Positions 1 through 10,329 of a stretch of DNA of 64,000 nt are shown in pieces. Both the position numbers and the translations under genes were made by a program. This DNA is from Ustilago trichophora. Its lineage: Eukaryota > Basidiomycota > Ustilaginomycetes > Ustilaginales > Ustilaginaceae. The stretch spans positions 1 through 64,000 of the forward strand of contig OOIN01000003.1 of NCBI GenBank assembly GCA_900323505.1. The letters are read 5' to 3'. The notes below the pieces were generated by a model that worked only from the letters and a program-made list of their open reading frames with translations, did not search any database and was not told the DNA's origin. Each line of letters opens with the position of its first letter. Positions within the stretch are counted from its first letter, which is position 1.

Positions 1-146
1 CCTAACCCTAACCCTAACCCTAACCCTAACCCTAACCCTAACCCTAACCCTAACCCTAACCCTAACCCTAACCCTAACCCTAACCCTAACCCTAACCCTA
101 ACCCTAACCCTAACCCTAACCCTAACCCTAACCCTAACCCTAACCC
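1..146. repeat. Telomeric repeat array (CCCTAA)n
   Basis: About 24 uninterrupted CCCTAA units, TTAGGG on the other strand, begin at base 1 and stop at base 146, where unique sequence (CAGACCAC...) starts. This is the canonical TTAGGG-type fungal telomere, and its orientation (C-rich strand 5' to 3' entering the chromosome) marks base 1 as the physical end. No variant units or subtelomeric spacer separate the array from the first gene. The last CTA of the array is read as the stop codon TAG of the minus-strand gene next to it. Confidence 0.98.
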
Positions 147-2253
147 AGACCACTTCCAAGCTCAATGAGCACTGCAAGCAGCTTTGTGAACTCGTTGTGG
201 ATGGCAAAGTATGCATGAGCAGCATCCGAGTCAAACTCCAGCTCATCAGAGTAAGGATCCATGAGCGGGTGAGCAGGAGGTGCACCACCTGCAACTGCAC
301 GGCAGAGGATGCTGGGAAGGACTGGCGGCTCCAAACATGCTTCGGCAAAGTTGAAGCCAGGCCGCATGTTGCAGTGGTTGTCGGTGATGCGGCTGAGGTC
401 CATGACGTGTATGTCCTTCTCCTCTGCCAGGAGACGTAGCTGAGTGAGCAGCTTCTCTGCTTGCTGTTGTGCGCCGTGCATGAGCTCTTGCAGACGCTCC
501 ACCGCAACTTCCTCCAAGCCAAACATGACTTTGCTGAGATCCTTGCTCCAGCGAAATTTGAAGCTGCTACTGTCATCCTGAGCAAGTGCTTCACCAAAGC
601 GGTGAAGAGACTGCAAATGTGCACTAGCTGAGCTGCTATCATGATGCACGTAGCACTTGAGCGTCTTTATCACCTTGGCTGATTTCTCCGATGCAGACAT
701 GTCACAGAGCGCACCATCCTCTGGATGAAGAAGGTGTTCATGCAGCACTGCACGCTGACAAAACTCCAGGCTGGCAATGTCAGATGTGCTTGTGCTGACA
801 GGCTTGGGAGTACCATCCCTGCTGATGCACAGGTGCAAAAAGAGCCGCACCAGCGCAAGCTTTTCTATCTGACCATACTCCTCTGGCTCTTGCGTGACAA
901 GGCAGTGGGAGAGTTCAAGAAGCAGTGCACCGGTCTTTTCCACCACTGCAGTATCCTTGTAGATGTCCAGATCCACATTGACAACTGTGTTGTACTGCTC
1001 GCGCAGATCCAAGAGTGTTGCGCTGATTGCATCATTGACACCGATGTGCTCTTCCGGATCATCCTTGCCAAAATAGTCCAGACAGCCGCCTTGAAAGTAG
1101 ATGTGAAACAAGAGTGCCAGCAGCCATGCCCAGAGATGAGCACGTTTCTTGACAGTTTGTGGATTGAGATTGTACGGCTTGCTTGGATTGTCGTTGTAGG
1201 CGTGGAAGGTCTGCTGCACCTGACAGCCAGCGCTGAGCAAGCGGTTCATCCAGGTTGCAACCACACCTTTGCCAACGACAAAGATCCAGTGTGCAATGTC
1301 ACAGTATGCACCGTCCCAGTCTCCTGGATTGTGGCCAAGGTTACCAATAGCCACCACCGGTTTGCCAGCCCAGTAGCAGTGCCAGCCAAGCTCACAGGCC
1401 CATGGAGTGACATTGCCGCTGACCACAGATGGCTGGATGCCAGGCTGAAGAAGTCCAGCTTCTTGCAGGCGCTCTTTGTCCTTTTTGATGAAGGCATTGA
1501 CCTTGGCCTTGGTAGCGTCATCCAGCTTATCGGCATCCATAGTAGTGGTGAGAATTTGGGGTGGAGGAGTTTGCGCCAGAGATGGATTGCTGACATAGAG
1601 ATAGCGTCTACTCTGTCCATTTTCATAGAAGAGCTGGACCGGAACAGGGTGAAGATACTTGACGTCTCCATCAGCCTGGCTGCTGTGCTCACGCACATGA
1701 GCATTCATGGAAGAGCGGGCCATGATGCTGTATGAGCACAAGTTGCAGTGCCGTCCTTGGTAGTTGACGTCCAACTCCTTGATGATGGAAACCGGCAGCA
1801 GATCCTTGTTGATGGTGACGGTGGCAGGGTGTTCCAGGTCCAGCTGCTCCAACAAATCCTTGAGCACTTTCTTGGAAGATTCAACGATAGTGTGAGCATG
1901 GAATTTCTTGAGGTGAGCAGTCACATCCTTGAAAAAGGGCAAAATTGCAAGACGATGAGTGCAGTCAATGCGGGTGCAGACCAGAATGCGTGGATGGTCG
2001 ACCAGACGGAGATGGAAGCGGCCAAGCTGAGCGGCAAACTTGGGATCCACCGCAGGAGAACAAGCATCCTGGTTGGCAGGGGGAAGCGCAAGACTGAAAA
2101 GCATAGAGTGTGTCAGCAGAATATTCTGATTGCGGCAAGAGGCTAGCAGAGCTGAACGTACCTCTCAACATCAGTGGTAGAGACAGATTTTGCGGCAGGA
2201 GAGTTGCCAGCATTGACATCAGCACCAAGAGAGCAGGCGGAAAGCTGAGACAT
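140..2253 (-). CDS. OrsD-like (DUF3505-type) subtelomeric protein, truncated by the telomere
   Basis: Proposed model: exon 1 is 2253-2162 and exon 2 is 2093-140, with a 68-bp intron (2161-2094) from GTACGT to TTTTCAG. It joins in frame to give 681 residues. The ATG at 2104 is an alternative start, but it lies inside this intron next to its acceptor. Cys/His pairs of zinc-finger type are visible near the N terminus (CTRIDCTH with a later HLKKFHAH; CNLCSYS with HVREH), followed by a block beginning VTPWACELGW. This resembles fungal OrsD/DUF3505 proteins, including the part upstream of the helicase in telomere-linked RecQ genes. No helicase motif is present. The frame runs into the telomere: the last codons read G-S-G-L-G and then TAG taken from TTAGGG repeats, so the natural C terminus is missing. 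Family assignment is from recall of the motif pattern and is moderately sure; truncation is seen directly. Confidence 0.7.
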
Positions 2254-3859
2254 TGTAGCGTGGAATAATTGTGAGGGAAAGATACAAGAAAGAGAGGGTT
2301 GTACGGTGAAGATGTTCTGAGATGGAAAGATGGAGACAGAACAGCGGCAAGGGACTGCAAGATGGCCCATATATATGCACAAAGATCTCAGTCTCACAGA
2401 GATCCTGAGATTGCTAGATGTAGCAGCTGGAACAAAGCAGAGACAAAGGATGAGAGTGCCGCTGTGAGCGGTGCCAAACAGAAGCACAGACCTGTAGCAC
2501 TCTTAGGTGGTACGTGCAGAGCGGCATTGGCAAAGAACAAATTTCTCACCTACGCTTTCTTGTTGCTCCTATTGCTGTTAGGCAGAATGTGAGCGACACA
2601 GGTGGGAACAAAGCATCCAAATGTGCTGGCCATTGGCGTAAGTGGACAGCAGTGTGACAGGAGCGATGCATTCAAAAATACTGTGCAGTGTGGCAACCAA
2701 GAATTGTCTAGACTTTAGAAAAAGGCTTAGAATCTGTTGCGGGAAGCTTGTTGTTGAGGTGGATGGGCAATGCTTTGTGCTGAAAATTGACGCGTGTGAA
2801 GACCGTCACAAAGCGTGAATGACACCAAGCATGGGAGCCGGAGGCCGTTGCCAGACAGCTAACAAAGGGCAGGCAGCATGAACTGTGGGTGCCGCTCCAT
2901 CGATGCATTTCTAGCTGTTGCCAAGGATGGCAGTACTGGTGGCCTCAATTTGATGAGTCGATGACCGCTCTTTGCATTGACCAGTGGCTCTTGACTGGTG
3001 ACTGCTGAGCGTTGGCCGCTGCTTGACAAACAAGAAAGCGGCAATCAAAATTTTCACTGCAGTTGCTGTGCGTGTCGCGTCTACTTCCAATTTTGCAATC
3101 CATTTCAATGACCCAATTTCTTAGTTGATTTCTGGCATCAACAGACGTGCTGTTGTTCAAGTGAGATTGATGTGACCAAACAAGAATGCGTGCAGTTTGA
3201 CAAGATAGTCCCAGACAAAAGGGCTGGAGGAAATTCACAACTTTGTGCGGCCCATTGGTCTGCACTGCCCCTTGAATAGGTGTTTGCCCTTGTACGCTTG
3301 ACTCCTATTCATACACAGACTACAGCTTGAAATGTGTACAGACCATTGGGCTGCTACACCCAAAATGGACAGACTCTCACTGCTGTTGAGCGGCAACAGC
3401 TGAGCCGTGGTGAGCCGTGGTGAGCCGTGGCTGCTGAGCAGTGGCAGCTGTGTGCTGGCTGCTGGCTGCTGGGCACTGGGTCAGTGGGTGGACGCAACTG
3501 CAATTCCAACAATTTCCAAGAATTTTGACGCGTCTCTTGGATGCTGGGCCGCTTGCTGAGCCAAGAAAAATTTCAAACCGTTGCGGCACTTGGCCAGTGT
3601 GTTTTGCGCTGTCCGCTGGGGTCAGCAGCCAAGGTCGGACACGTCCATTTGGCAGAGCGGCCTGGTCCGCTGCCGGCCAACGAGGACCTGCGGCCTAGGG
3701 CTAGGTTCTCAAATCAAATGCTTGCAAAAAATTTTCCTGAAAAAAGAATAACCCCTTATAAGGGAAAACAAGACCAAAGAAGAGACTGCGATGATGAGAG
3801 AAGAGAGAACTGGGATACGACGTGTGCACTCGCTTGCTTGGCAGCTTGATGACAACTTT
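2254..3859. other. Subtelomeric noncoding stretch
   Basis: No convincing gene is seen in these 1.6 kb; the frames are short and lack family motifs. Two small structures stand out. GAGCCGTGGT is repeated three times in tandem at about 3402-3430 and passes into CTG-rich sequence up to 3475. A perfect 12-bp palindrome CCCTTATAAGGG lies at 3753-3764, about 100 bp beyond the end of the extended frame of the next gene. The region could be decayed subtelomeric repeat DNA, but that cannot be judged from one chromosome end. Confidence 0.5.
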
Positions 3860-4210
3860 TCACGCATCGGCCATCTCGATGTCATCCTCGGCATTGATTG
3901 ACCCACTTGGCTCACCAGGCTGCTCTAGCGCTCTGCCCTTGCCCCTGCCCTTGCCCTTGCTTGACCTTTGCTTGGCCACGAGCTTGTCAGCGATTTGCTT
4001 GGGGATTTGCTTGGGAGACCGTGCGGCACCGGTGATCCAGGTACGCTCTTGGTTGTCGGCAGCTTTCGAGTAGCATGTGTGCAAGCCTCCACCATACTTG
4101 TAGAAGCGACGAACATCATCAATGCCTGGAGTCGAGTTGACAGCTCGCAAAAGACGTGTGCTTTCAAGTGTGAATGACTCGCTCAGATCAAACAGGCGCC
4201 ACAATTGCTT
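3860..4210 (-). other. In-frame continuation of the P-loop gene beyond a TGA codon
   Basis: Directly after the TGA at 4213-4211 the same frame reads K-Q-L-W-R-L-F-D-L-S-E-S and stays open to a TGA at 3862-3860. The extension has ordinary protein composition, including an aromatic stretch (RRFYKYGGG) and a basic GKGRGKGRA tract, and ends in acidic residues, as a natural C terminus often does. It looks like the true C-terminal part of the protein. The simplest explanation is a CGA (Arg) to TGA change. Stop-codon readthrough or a small intron removing the TGA are alternatives; the context TGA-A is not the strong readthrough context TGA-CTA. The gene may therefore be a shortened allele. Confidence 0.55.
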
Positions 4211-7200
4211 TCAAGCGTCGTCTGTGAGGTTTGTCAAGGCGCCAAACACTCGGGAACCCCAGCCACTGACCACTACGTTGCGGCAGATACTTGGCTTCTC
4301 GGTCGACTTGCGGTAGGTCTTTTGGTACGCATGCGGCATGACCACGGGGGAGCGAAGGTCGATGAACATCTCGAGGCATTCGTTGTGTATCATGAATCGA
4401 GGCGCAGCAACCCCGTTGGCTGCCGCCAGGTGGGAACAGTGCGATGGACCAAACTTCTTGGTTGCAATAATCGAGGTAGTGCTATTCTTGACTTGAAGTG
4501 CAACGTACAATAGCCGTGACGGCTTAAAGCTGTCCGACAACTGCGGTGGCTGCTCGGAATGGTAGATCGGAATGAGCAAGTCCCAGCCGGGTTGGGTGGT
4601 GTTGCCATAGATGGCCACCTGACGCCACCATGCTTCCACCAAGAGGAGCGGATCCATGAGGCCAGGATGGACCCAGTGTTGCAGCTCGAGATAATGGGTA
4701 AAGTTGAGATAGTAGCTCGAGGCCCACGACAAAAGCTCCCCAGAGAGGTTCTCAACCTTCAATAGCTGCTTGAGCCAGTCGGCCAGGCAGACAGGATCGC
4801 ACTGCGCCCTGAGAGCATCCAAGTCGGATCTCGAGGCCTGATTGCCACGCTGTGCTACTCGATGAGCGGCGGCCAGGTCATTCGCCAGGCTGCAGAGAAG
4901 ACGGACACACTCTTTGCCTTCCTCGCCAAGCAGGAGTCCCACCGTCTGGTACGCCTCGCTGAGCATGTCGACGATGTCGGACCATCTCTCAGAGCACTGC
5001 TTCACCGCCTCATCGCCCTTGCCACGCAGCAGAAAGGCCACCGCCAGCGAAAGAGGCGGCTCGGACACGGTGGTGGTGACAAAGTAGCTGGTTCCATGCA
5101 CTTTGCTGATGACACGAAGATGGTGCAAGACCTGGGCCTGCAAGAAGTGAATTTGTCTTGTGAACATGTTGTCGGCGGGCAGTGCTTCGACACCACTACC
5201 ACGCTGAGCGCCATCTGCAGCAGAGCCATGCTGGTCCAAACGCGCTGAATTGCTTGAGGTAGGTTCAGCCTCGGAGACGGCCTTGTGTGGGGTTGTTTTG
5301 GCCACCGTCGAGCGACTTTGCCGACGAGCACCTCGAATTCCGACAAAGGTGAGAGGGAGTCGTTGAGCAGTGGCGGCCATGATGGTGTCGACACGGTGCA
5401 GTCCATTCTTTTCCGGCCAGGGTCTAGCGCGATCTGCATGGACGAGCAGCTTGCGCAAGAGATTGGGGATCTTGGGCCATTTCTGGTCGCCTTCGGCATC
5501 AAGATAAAGGTCCGTGCTCCACAGGGGTCTTCCAAAGTATCGAAGCGTCTCAAGAAGATGACCAAAGGTCAGATGCGAGGCCAAGAGGTTGTCAAAACGA
5601 CTGAGTCCCTCGTGCTGGAGGGTGACATCGAAGGGGAGGAAAGTAAAGGGGTCGACCACAATCAAGCCACCAACCTTGCCGGGTCGAGCCGATGCCTCAA
5701 TGCCCTCTTGACCTGCAAGCAAGGCCACGTTAGGGTGAGTATCGATAAACATGAGCCAGGTGCAGCAAGGTTTGCTTTCGCTCCAGAGTTGACGGAAAAT
5801 GGGAAGCAGATCGCCCAGAGGAGCCACTTCGTCGATGACCAGGAAGAAGTAGTGACTAGTGTGCAAAACAGAGGGGAGGAGCGCCTCGAGTTGCTGCAAA
5901 GGCGCGGCCATGAACTTGTCAGCAGCCATCTTGGCTTGAAGTTCAGGGTCAGGGTCAGGGTCAGGCTTGGGCCCTGGCCTGGGCTCGGGCTTAGGTTCAG
6001 GACTCGAAGCACTCAGCTTGTGCTCGCTGAAGGGAGCATATTTCTCTCCTGCCTGCTCAGAGACTTGGTGGAGAAAGTGGGTCCGAAAGTTGCGAGAACG
6101 GCTGAGTCGTGGTGGTGGCGACGAGCCCTTGGCCTTTTCAGAGGGCATGAGGGTGCTTTTTTGACAGAAGCGCTTGTGGTTGTTGGCATTTGAGGGGCGT
6201 CTGGGGTCGAAAAAGGTATAGTTTTCGATAAAGTCGGGACCGCTGTGGATGGCAATGGCCAGGTCATACACAATGGTCGACCAGCATGCTGCGACGTTGC
6301 CATGACGAGGCGAGAGGTCGGGGTGGAAGCAACCGCTCCAGTGCATGCGCTGTTGTAGCTGGAGGTAGAGTTGTTCGAAATAAGCGGCGAGCCAGGATGC
6401 GATGCGGCGGTGCGCTTCAAACAACGAGACGGTGGGTTGCGCTTGACGGAGAAATTGATAGACTTTGTCATCGTTGGGTGGGAACGAGGTGCTGGTGTGA
6501 CCGTCGAGGTGTTTGGGTGAACGGGTGCAAATGAGAAGGCCGGCCTGGAAAGCCGAAAGCTGTACGGCGAGCTTGGTCTTGCCGGTGCCTGAGGACTGGA
6601 GGATGGCAAAAGTCTTTGCATAGACAAAGTCACGGCGGTTGCCGATGAATGAATTGGTTGAGAGGGTATACCTCTGGAGGTCAAAGACGGCATCACCGTG
6701 CAAAGGCGAGCTAAAGTCGCGACGCACTTGGAGGTCGGTGTTGGCGTCGTGCACCACCGGTGGAGGCTTATCGGTGGTGAAAAGGAGGGGTAGAAGTTGG
6801 AGCCAAATCTCGGTAGCGATCACCAAGTCAGATGGAGGTGGAGATGATGGCAAAGCATCAACGATGCCTTTGAGGGTGATGGACTCGGATTTGATCGAGT
6901 CCAGGAGCGTGGTGGCGGAAGAGCATTGCTGACGACGACCGTTTTTCCAGATAAGATGTGCGGAGCAGGGCGAGATCAAGGACGCAGGAAACGGCTTGCC
7001 AGTGATGGCATCAAGCGAAGGATGCGAGCAACGATTTCCTGCCTCAATCGCGTCCAGAACAATTTGAAGCCATGAGATGAGTGACTCGGTTGTATTCACT
7101 ACGATCTGGCGGGCAAGGTCGTTTTTGGTGACGTTGCTGCTTTTGTCGCCGGTCTCCTTGCTGTCGATCTGCTTGCCACCGTTGTTGCCACCGTTATCGT

Positions 7201-7303
7201 CGATGTCGGGGGGGATCAATGACAAAGTCGACTCAATCTGGGGGCTCGCAAGCAACACGTGTAGCAATGTGCCGAGATTGCAAACTGTGTTCGACTTTGA
7301 CAT
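4211..7303 (-). CDS. Large P-loop (Walker A/B) subtelomeric protein, function unknown
   Basis: The 1030-residue open frame starts with ATG at 7303. A Walker A-like loop (QSSGTGKTKL) sits near residues 236-245, followed by a hydrophobic strand, and a Walker B-like strand (YFFLVIDEVA) near 495-504, so it is probably a P-loop ATPase. Between them is a Pro-Glu/Asp-Pro-rich repeat (about 444-464). The rest is predicted mostly helical with many Trp and Leu residues and no family I can name. Large P-loop proteins of this style occur in subtelomeric and fast-evolving fungal families, but that link is an inference. Transcription is toward the telomere, as for the neighbouring OrsD-like gene. The frame ends at TGA (4213-4211), yet stays open in the same frame for another 117 codons; see the next entry. 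Confidence 0.7.
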   Translation of the reverse strand: MSKSNTVCNLGTLLHVLLASPQIESTLSLIPPDIDDNGGNNGGKQIDSKETGDKSSNVTKNDLARQIVVNTTESLISWLQIVLDAIEAGNRCSHPSLDAITGKPFPASLISPCSAHLIWKNGRRQQCSSATTLLDSIKSESITLKGIVDALPSSPPPSDLVIATEIWLQLLPLLFTTDKPPPVVHDANTDLQVRRDFSSPLHGDAVFDLQRYTLSTNSFIGNRRDFVYAKTFAILQSSGTGKTKLAVQLSAFQAGLLICTRSPKHLDGHTSTSFPPNDDKVYQFLRQAQPTVSLFEAHRRIASWLAAYFEQLYLQLQQRMHWSGCFHPDLSPRHGNVAACWSTIVYDLAIAIHSGPDFIENYTFFDPRRPSNANNHKRFCQKSTLMPSEKAKGSSPPPRLSRSRNFRTHFLHQVSEQAGEKYAPFSEHKLSASSPEPKPEPRPGPKPDPDPDPELQAKMAADKFMAAPLQQLEALLPSVLHTSHYFFLVIDEVAPLGDLLPIFRQLWSESKPCCTWLMFIDTHPNVALLAGQEGIEASARPGKVGGLIVVDPFTFLPFDVTLQHEGLSRFDNLLASHLTFGHLLETLRYFGRPLWSTDLYLDAEGDQKWPKIPNLLRKLLVHADRARPWPEKNGLHRVDTIMAATAQRLPLTFVGIRGARRQSRSTVAKTTPHKAVSEAEPTSSNSARLDQHGSAADGAQRGSGVEALPADNMFTRQIHFLQAQVLHHLRVISKVHGTSYFVTTTVSEPPLSLAVAFLLRGKGDEAVKQCSERWSDIVDMLSEAYQTVGLLLGEEGKECVRLLCSLANDLAAAHRVAQRGNQASRSDLDALRAQCDPVCLADWLKQLLKVENLSGELLSWASSYYLNFTHYLELQHWVHPGLMDPLLLVEAWWRQVAIYGNTTQPGWDLLIPIYHSEQPPQLSDSFKPSRLLYVALQVKNSTTSIIATKKFGPSHCSHLAAANGVAAPRFMIHNECLEMFIDLRSPVVMPHAYQKTYRKSTEKPSICRNVVVSGWGSRVFGALTNLTDDA

Positions 7304-7742
7304 GGTGGGTGTACGGCGCGGGTTGGATGGTGGCGCATTATTGAAGAGAGCGAGAGAGAGGGAGGGAGGGAGAGGAGGCTGTGATGGTGGTGCTGGTGGT
7401 GAGGCGGAGAGCTGAATGAACTGAGCCGACCAATATGCGTGCCGTCAGTTACGTGTGAGAATCTCGGAACTCGGATTTTCTTGCACACGCACACACTCAC
7501 ACATGCATTCGCTCAGCTGCTTAGCCATCCTCCGCATTGAATAAAGACTTTACTGCTCGTCTGACCGTCTGCGAACTAGCTTTGCTCACGCTTGTATCAA
7601 CTAGTCAACCGTGGTGTGAGACTCTTGTTTGTCGTGTTGAGCAGAGCACTTTTGAATTCGCGTTGGGCCAAAAAAAAGAAGTTTTCGGCGACTGGGTCAG
7701 GGTGAGCATTGCGGGTCAATGGCACGGTTTGGACCGATTGTT

Positions 7743-8756
7743 TCAAGAGGTGAAGGATGTGTATTGCACATTTGTGTCTGCTGCTGGAGTGACGCTTGCT
7801 TTGGCGTAGGGCTGCTGGTTGGGCTCGGCTAGGACGTAATCCTTGTGGGAGCGGACCAAGCTTGCATAGTAGTGCTGTAAGACGGCGCCACTGCAGATCA
7901 AGTGCCAGTCGATGATGTGGAGAAACTCCTTTTCGAGCAAGTTGATCTCTGCGAGGCTGATGCCGCCTACTTTTGCATAGTGCTCGTTGGTGTTGAAGGC
8001 ATCGCAGAGCGCTTTGGAAGCACAGAGGATGGCAGCGCAGATGAAGCGATGGACGGTGAGGCCGCAGATGGTGAAGCCTTGGAGGCGCTCGCATACACGA
8101 TCAATGTAGACGAGGAGGATGAGGATGCAGCATTTCTCGACCGAGGTGTATTTTGCGATACGGCGAAGGTAGGCAGAGAGCGAGATGTTGGGGGTAGCTC
8201 TTGAGTGAAAGCGGGTCAAGGCGGACGGGTGAAGTGGAAGCGAATCGTTGTGCTCTGTGAGCTTTACCAGCATATCTACGACGAGGACGAGGACATCTTC
8301 GAGCTGTGCATCGTCAAAGAGATAAGGGAGCACCTTGGGATTGGATGGAGCGGGAGCTGATGCTGATGCTGATGCTGATGCTGATGCTGATGCTTGTGTT
8401 ACTGGTGCGATGGGTGGTTGTGCTGGAGTGGCTGTCTGGGTGGATGATGCTGCGGTCACTGCTGCTATTGATGTTGGTGTTGGTGGTGGGGGTGGTGTTG
8501 ATGGTGGTGGCTGCTGTGCTGGGGATGCTCTGGCGAGATGCGGTGCTGAGAGAGCGTTGAGTGCATATGTGGAAGCGTGTGATGGTGACGCAGCGTGTGC
8601 CGATGCGCGAGTGAATGTGGCTGGAGCGACTGAGCCAGCCAATGGGAAAGTGGACGGCACATGATGAGTGTATGATTGTAAAGAGCCAGGTGAGTTTGAT
8701 TGTGATTGTGATTGTGACTGTGATGAAGAAGAAGAAGATGGCAGGGGATGAGTCAT
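7743..8756 (-). CDS. Pho80-like (Pho85-type) cyclin
   Basis: The product is 337 residues with ATG at 8756; a longer frame upstream lacks ATG. The N-terminal half is low-complexity (Ser/Gln/Ala/Pro, with an alternating Ala-Ser run encoded by a hexamer repeat near 8358-8393). The C-terminal half is a PHO80-type cyclin box: it contains ISLSAYLRRIAKY, then LILLVYIDRVCER, HRFICAAILCASKALCDAF and a final NLLEKEFLHIIDWHL, the usual order of helices in this family. Family members bind a Pho85-like cyclin-dependent kinase and act in phosphate or nutrient signalling or in polarity; which branch is served here cannot be decided from sequence. It is divergent from the CIA2 gene, with a microsatellite-rich 1.25-kb interval between them. 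Confidence 0.88.
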   Translation of the reverse strand: MTHPLPSSSSSSQSQSQSQSNSPGSLQSYTHHVPSTFPLAGSVAPATFTRASAHAASPSHASTYALNALSAPHLARASPAQQPPPSTPPPPPTPTSIAAVTAASSTQTATPAQPPIAPVTQASASASASASASAPAPSNPKVLPYLFDDAQLEDVLVLVVDMLVKLTEHNDSLPLHPSALTRFHSRATPNISLSAYLRRIAKYTSVEKCCILILLVYIDRVCERLQGFTICGLTVHRFICAAILCASKALCDAFNTNEHYAKVGGISLAEINLLEKEFLHIIDWHLICSGAVLQHYYASLVRSHKDYVLAEPNQQPYAKASVTPAADTNVQYTSFTS

Positions 8757-8925
8757 GACGGGCAGCAGCAACGGCCAGTCGGAAGCATTCCGAACATTCG
8801 TTGGCTGAAAAAAGGCTGTGTGATGAATCGAGAATCCAAGAGTCCAAAGGGTGCAATGGTCGGATGATTTTAGTCGGAAGAGCCGCGGAGCAGAAAGAAG
8901 CAGCGGCTGGACAAAACGTCAAGAA

Positions 8926-9010
8926 CAGTGCCAGTGCCAGTGTCAATGCCAGTGCCAGTGCCAGTGTCAATGCCAGTGCCAGTGCCCGTGTCAATGCCAA
9001 GGCCAGTGTC
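8926..9010. repeat. Minisatellite of CCAGTG/TCAATG hexamers
   Basis: About a dozen tandem 6-bp units alternate between CCAGTG and GTCAATGC-like variants. It lies about 170 bp upstream of the Pho80-like cyclin ATG. Open frames through it (Ala-Ser or Cys-Gln repeats) are artefacts of the repeat. Confidence 0.85.
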
Positions 9011-9353
9011 GGGGGGTCTCTCCGGGATGGATGGGTGATTTGGTCGGCGTGATAGAGATGCTACGATTGCTTGTCGGCCATATTCCTCAAGAGCAGTAGT
9101 GTAATCGACCTTATCGACACCAGTGGATGGAGAGTGGGTCCCGAATAGAATAGTCTTGTCGCAATCGTTTTGGCTTTGCACGAGGTTCGTGTGCTGTGTG
9201 TATCGTGTCGTGTCGTTTGGAATGATGAAAACGCGAATGTCGAGAAAGAAATGAAAGTGGCGGCAGACTGGATCAGCGCAAAGGTGGGGTGGACAGTGCC
9301 GTTCCGAGGTCCGAGAGTGCGGATGAAAAGTCGAGAATGCGATGTCGACCTTG

Positions 9354-9354
<1 letters not shown>

Positions 9355-9435
<81 letters not shown>
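9355..9435. repeat. (GAT)27 trinucleotide microsatellite
   Basis: An uninterrupted run of 27 GAT units lies in the divergent interval between the Pho80-like cyclin and the CIA2 gene. All three frames on both strands stay open through it (poly-Met, poly-Asp, poly-Ile, poly-Ser), which explains several spurious frames here. Being long and uninterrupted, it is expected to be length-polymorphic. Confidence 0.95.
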
Positions 9436-9437
<2 letters not shown>

Positions 9438-10008
9438 GAGCAACAAAAACGCGCATTTCCAACTCGGCAGCCATTCGCCGTGGCCGCATTTCACAACACC
9501 TCTTTTCCCATGTCTGTCCGAGTCGTCGCCCTCATTGCCACTCGTCACTGCTGCTCAACGCTTCAAAACTGGTTCGGGTTGCTCTTGCTTCTATTCACTC
9601 GAGGCCTCTCGGCCAACATCCAGGTGTGTGATGGTGTGGTGATAGCGAGCCAAAAAGCCTGTACAAAGTGGCTAGTGGCCTCTGAAATGGGATACAGTAG
9701 TACTGTATGTAGAATGCAGAATTGCGCACCAGCCCACAGCTAATATTCCAGAGGAGAGCAGGGCCGAGGAGTCGACTGGCATGAAGAAGCACGCGCTCAG
9801 AAAGACAAAGACGTCAACGTGCTCTCATTAGCGCCGAATTTGTCTCCGCGGCCTATCTCTTGGATCGCCACCCGATTGCAGAATAAGTTTCCGATCTGGT
9901 TTGGCGCTCAAAACTGGGCGTCACTTGTCCAAAACCTCGACCCTCAAACATTGACTCAGCTTGGCCATCCCATTAGCATCCATCTCTCATTTGGCAAACA
10001 CTTCCATC

Positions 10009-10298
10009 ATGGATCAGAAAGACAACGCCAACCCTATCGTCTACCAGTCTAGCTCCAGCTCGACCCAGCGACGTGCTTCCTCCAGTTCCAACGCCGAGTG
10101 GTGGCGAGATCACTCGATCCATTCTTCCGCTCAGTCGGTTGGTCGCACTCCTGCTACCAACACCATTGCCGCCATCGGTGGCATCGTTCCTTGCTCAAAT
10201 ACCAACAGCTCTGGTTCCAACCTTGCTGCCTCTTTTGCTCGAGCAACTCGATCTACCATCGACGAGGACGATGTAGAGCATGAGCACGGCGTTGACCA

Positions 10299-10329
<31 letters not shown>

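Noticed and set aside
725..1735. 336-codon plus-strand frame
   Set aside because: Antisense to the OrsD-like gene, with composition of a shadow frame and no motifs.
9170..9642. Frames with poly-Met, poly-Asp, poly-Ser or poly-Ile
   Set aside because: All are produced by the (GAT)27 microsatellite, which has no stop in any frame.
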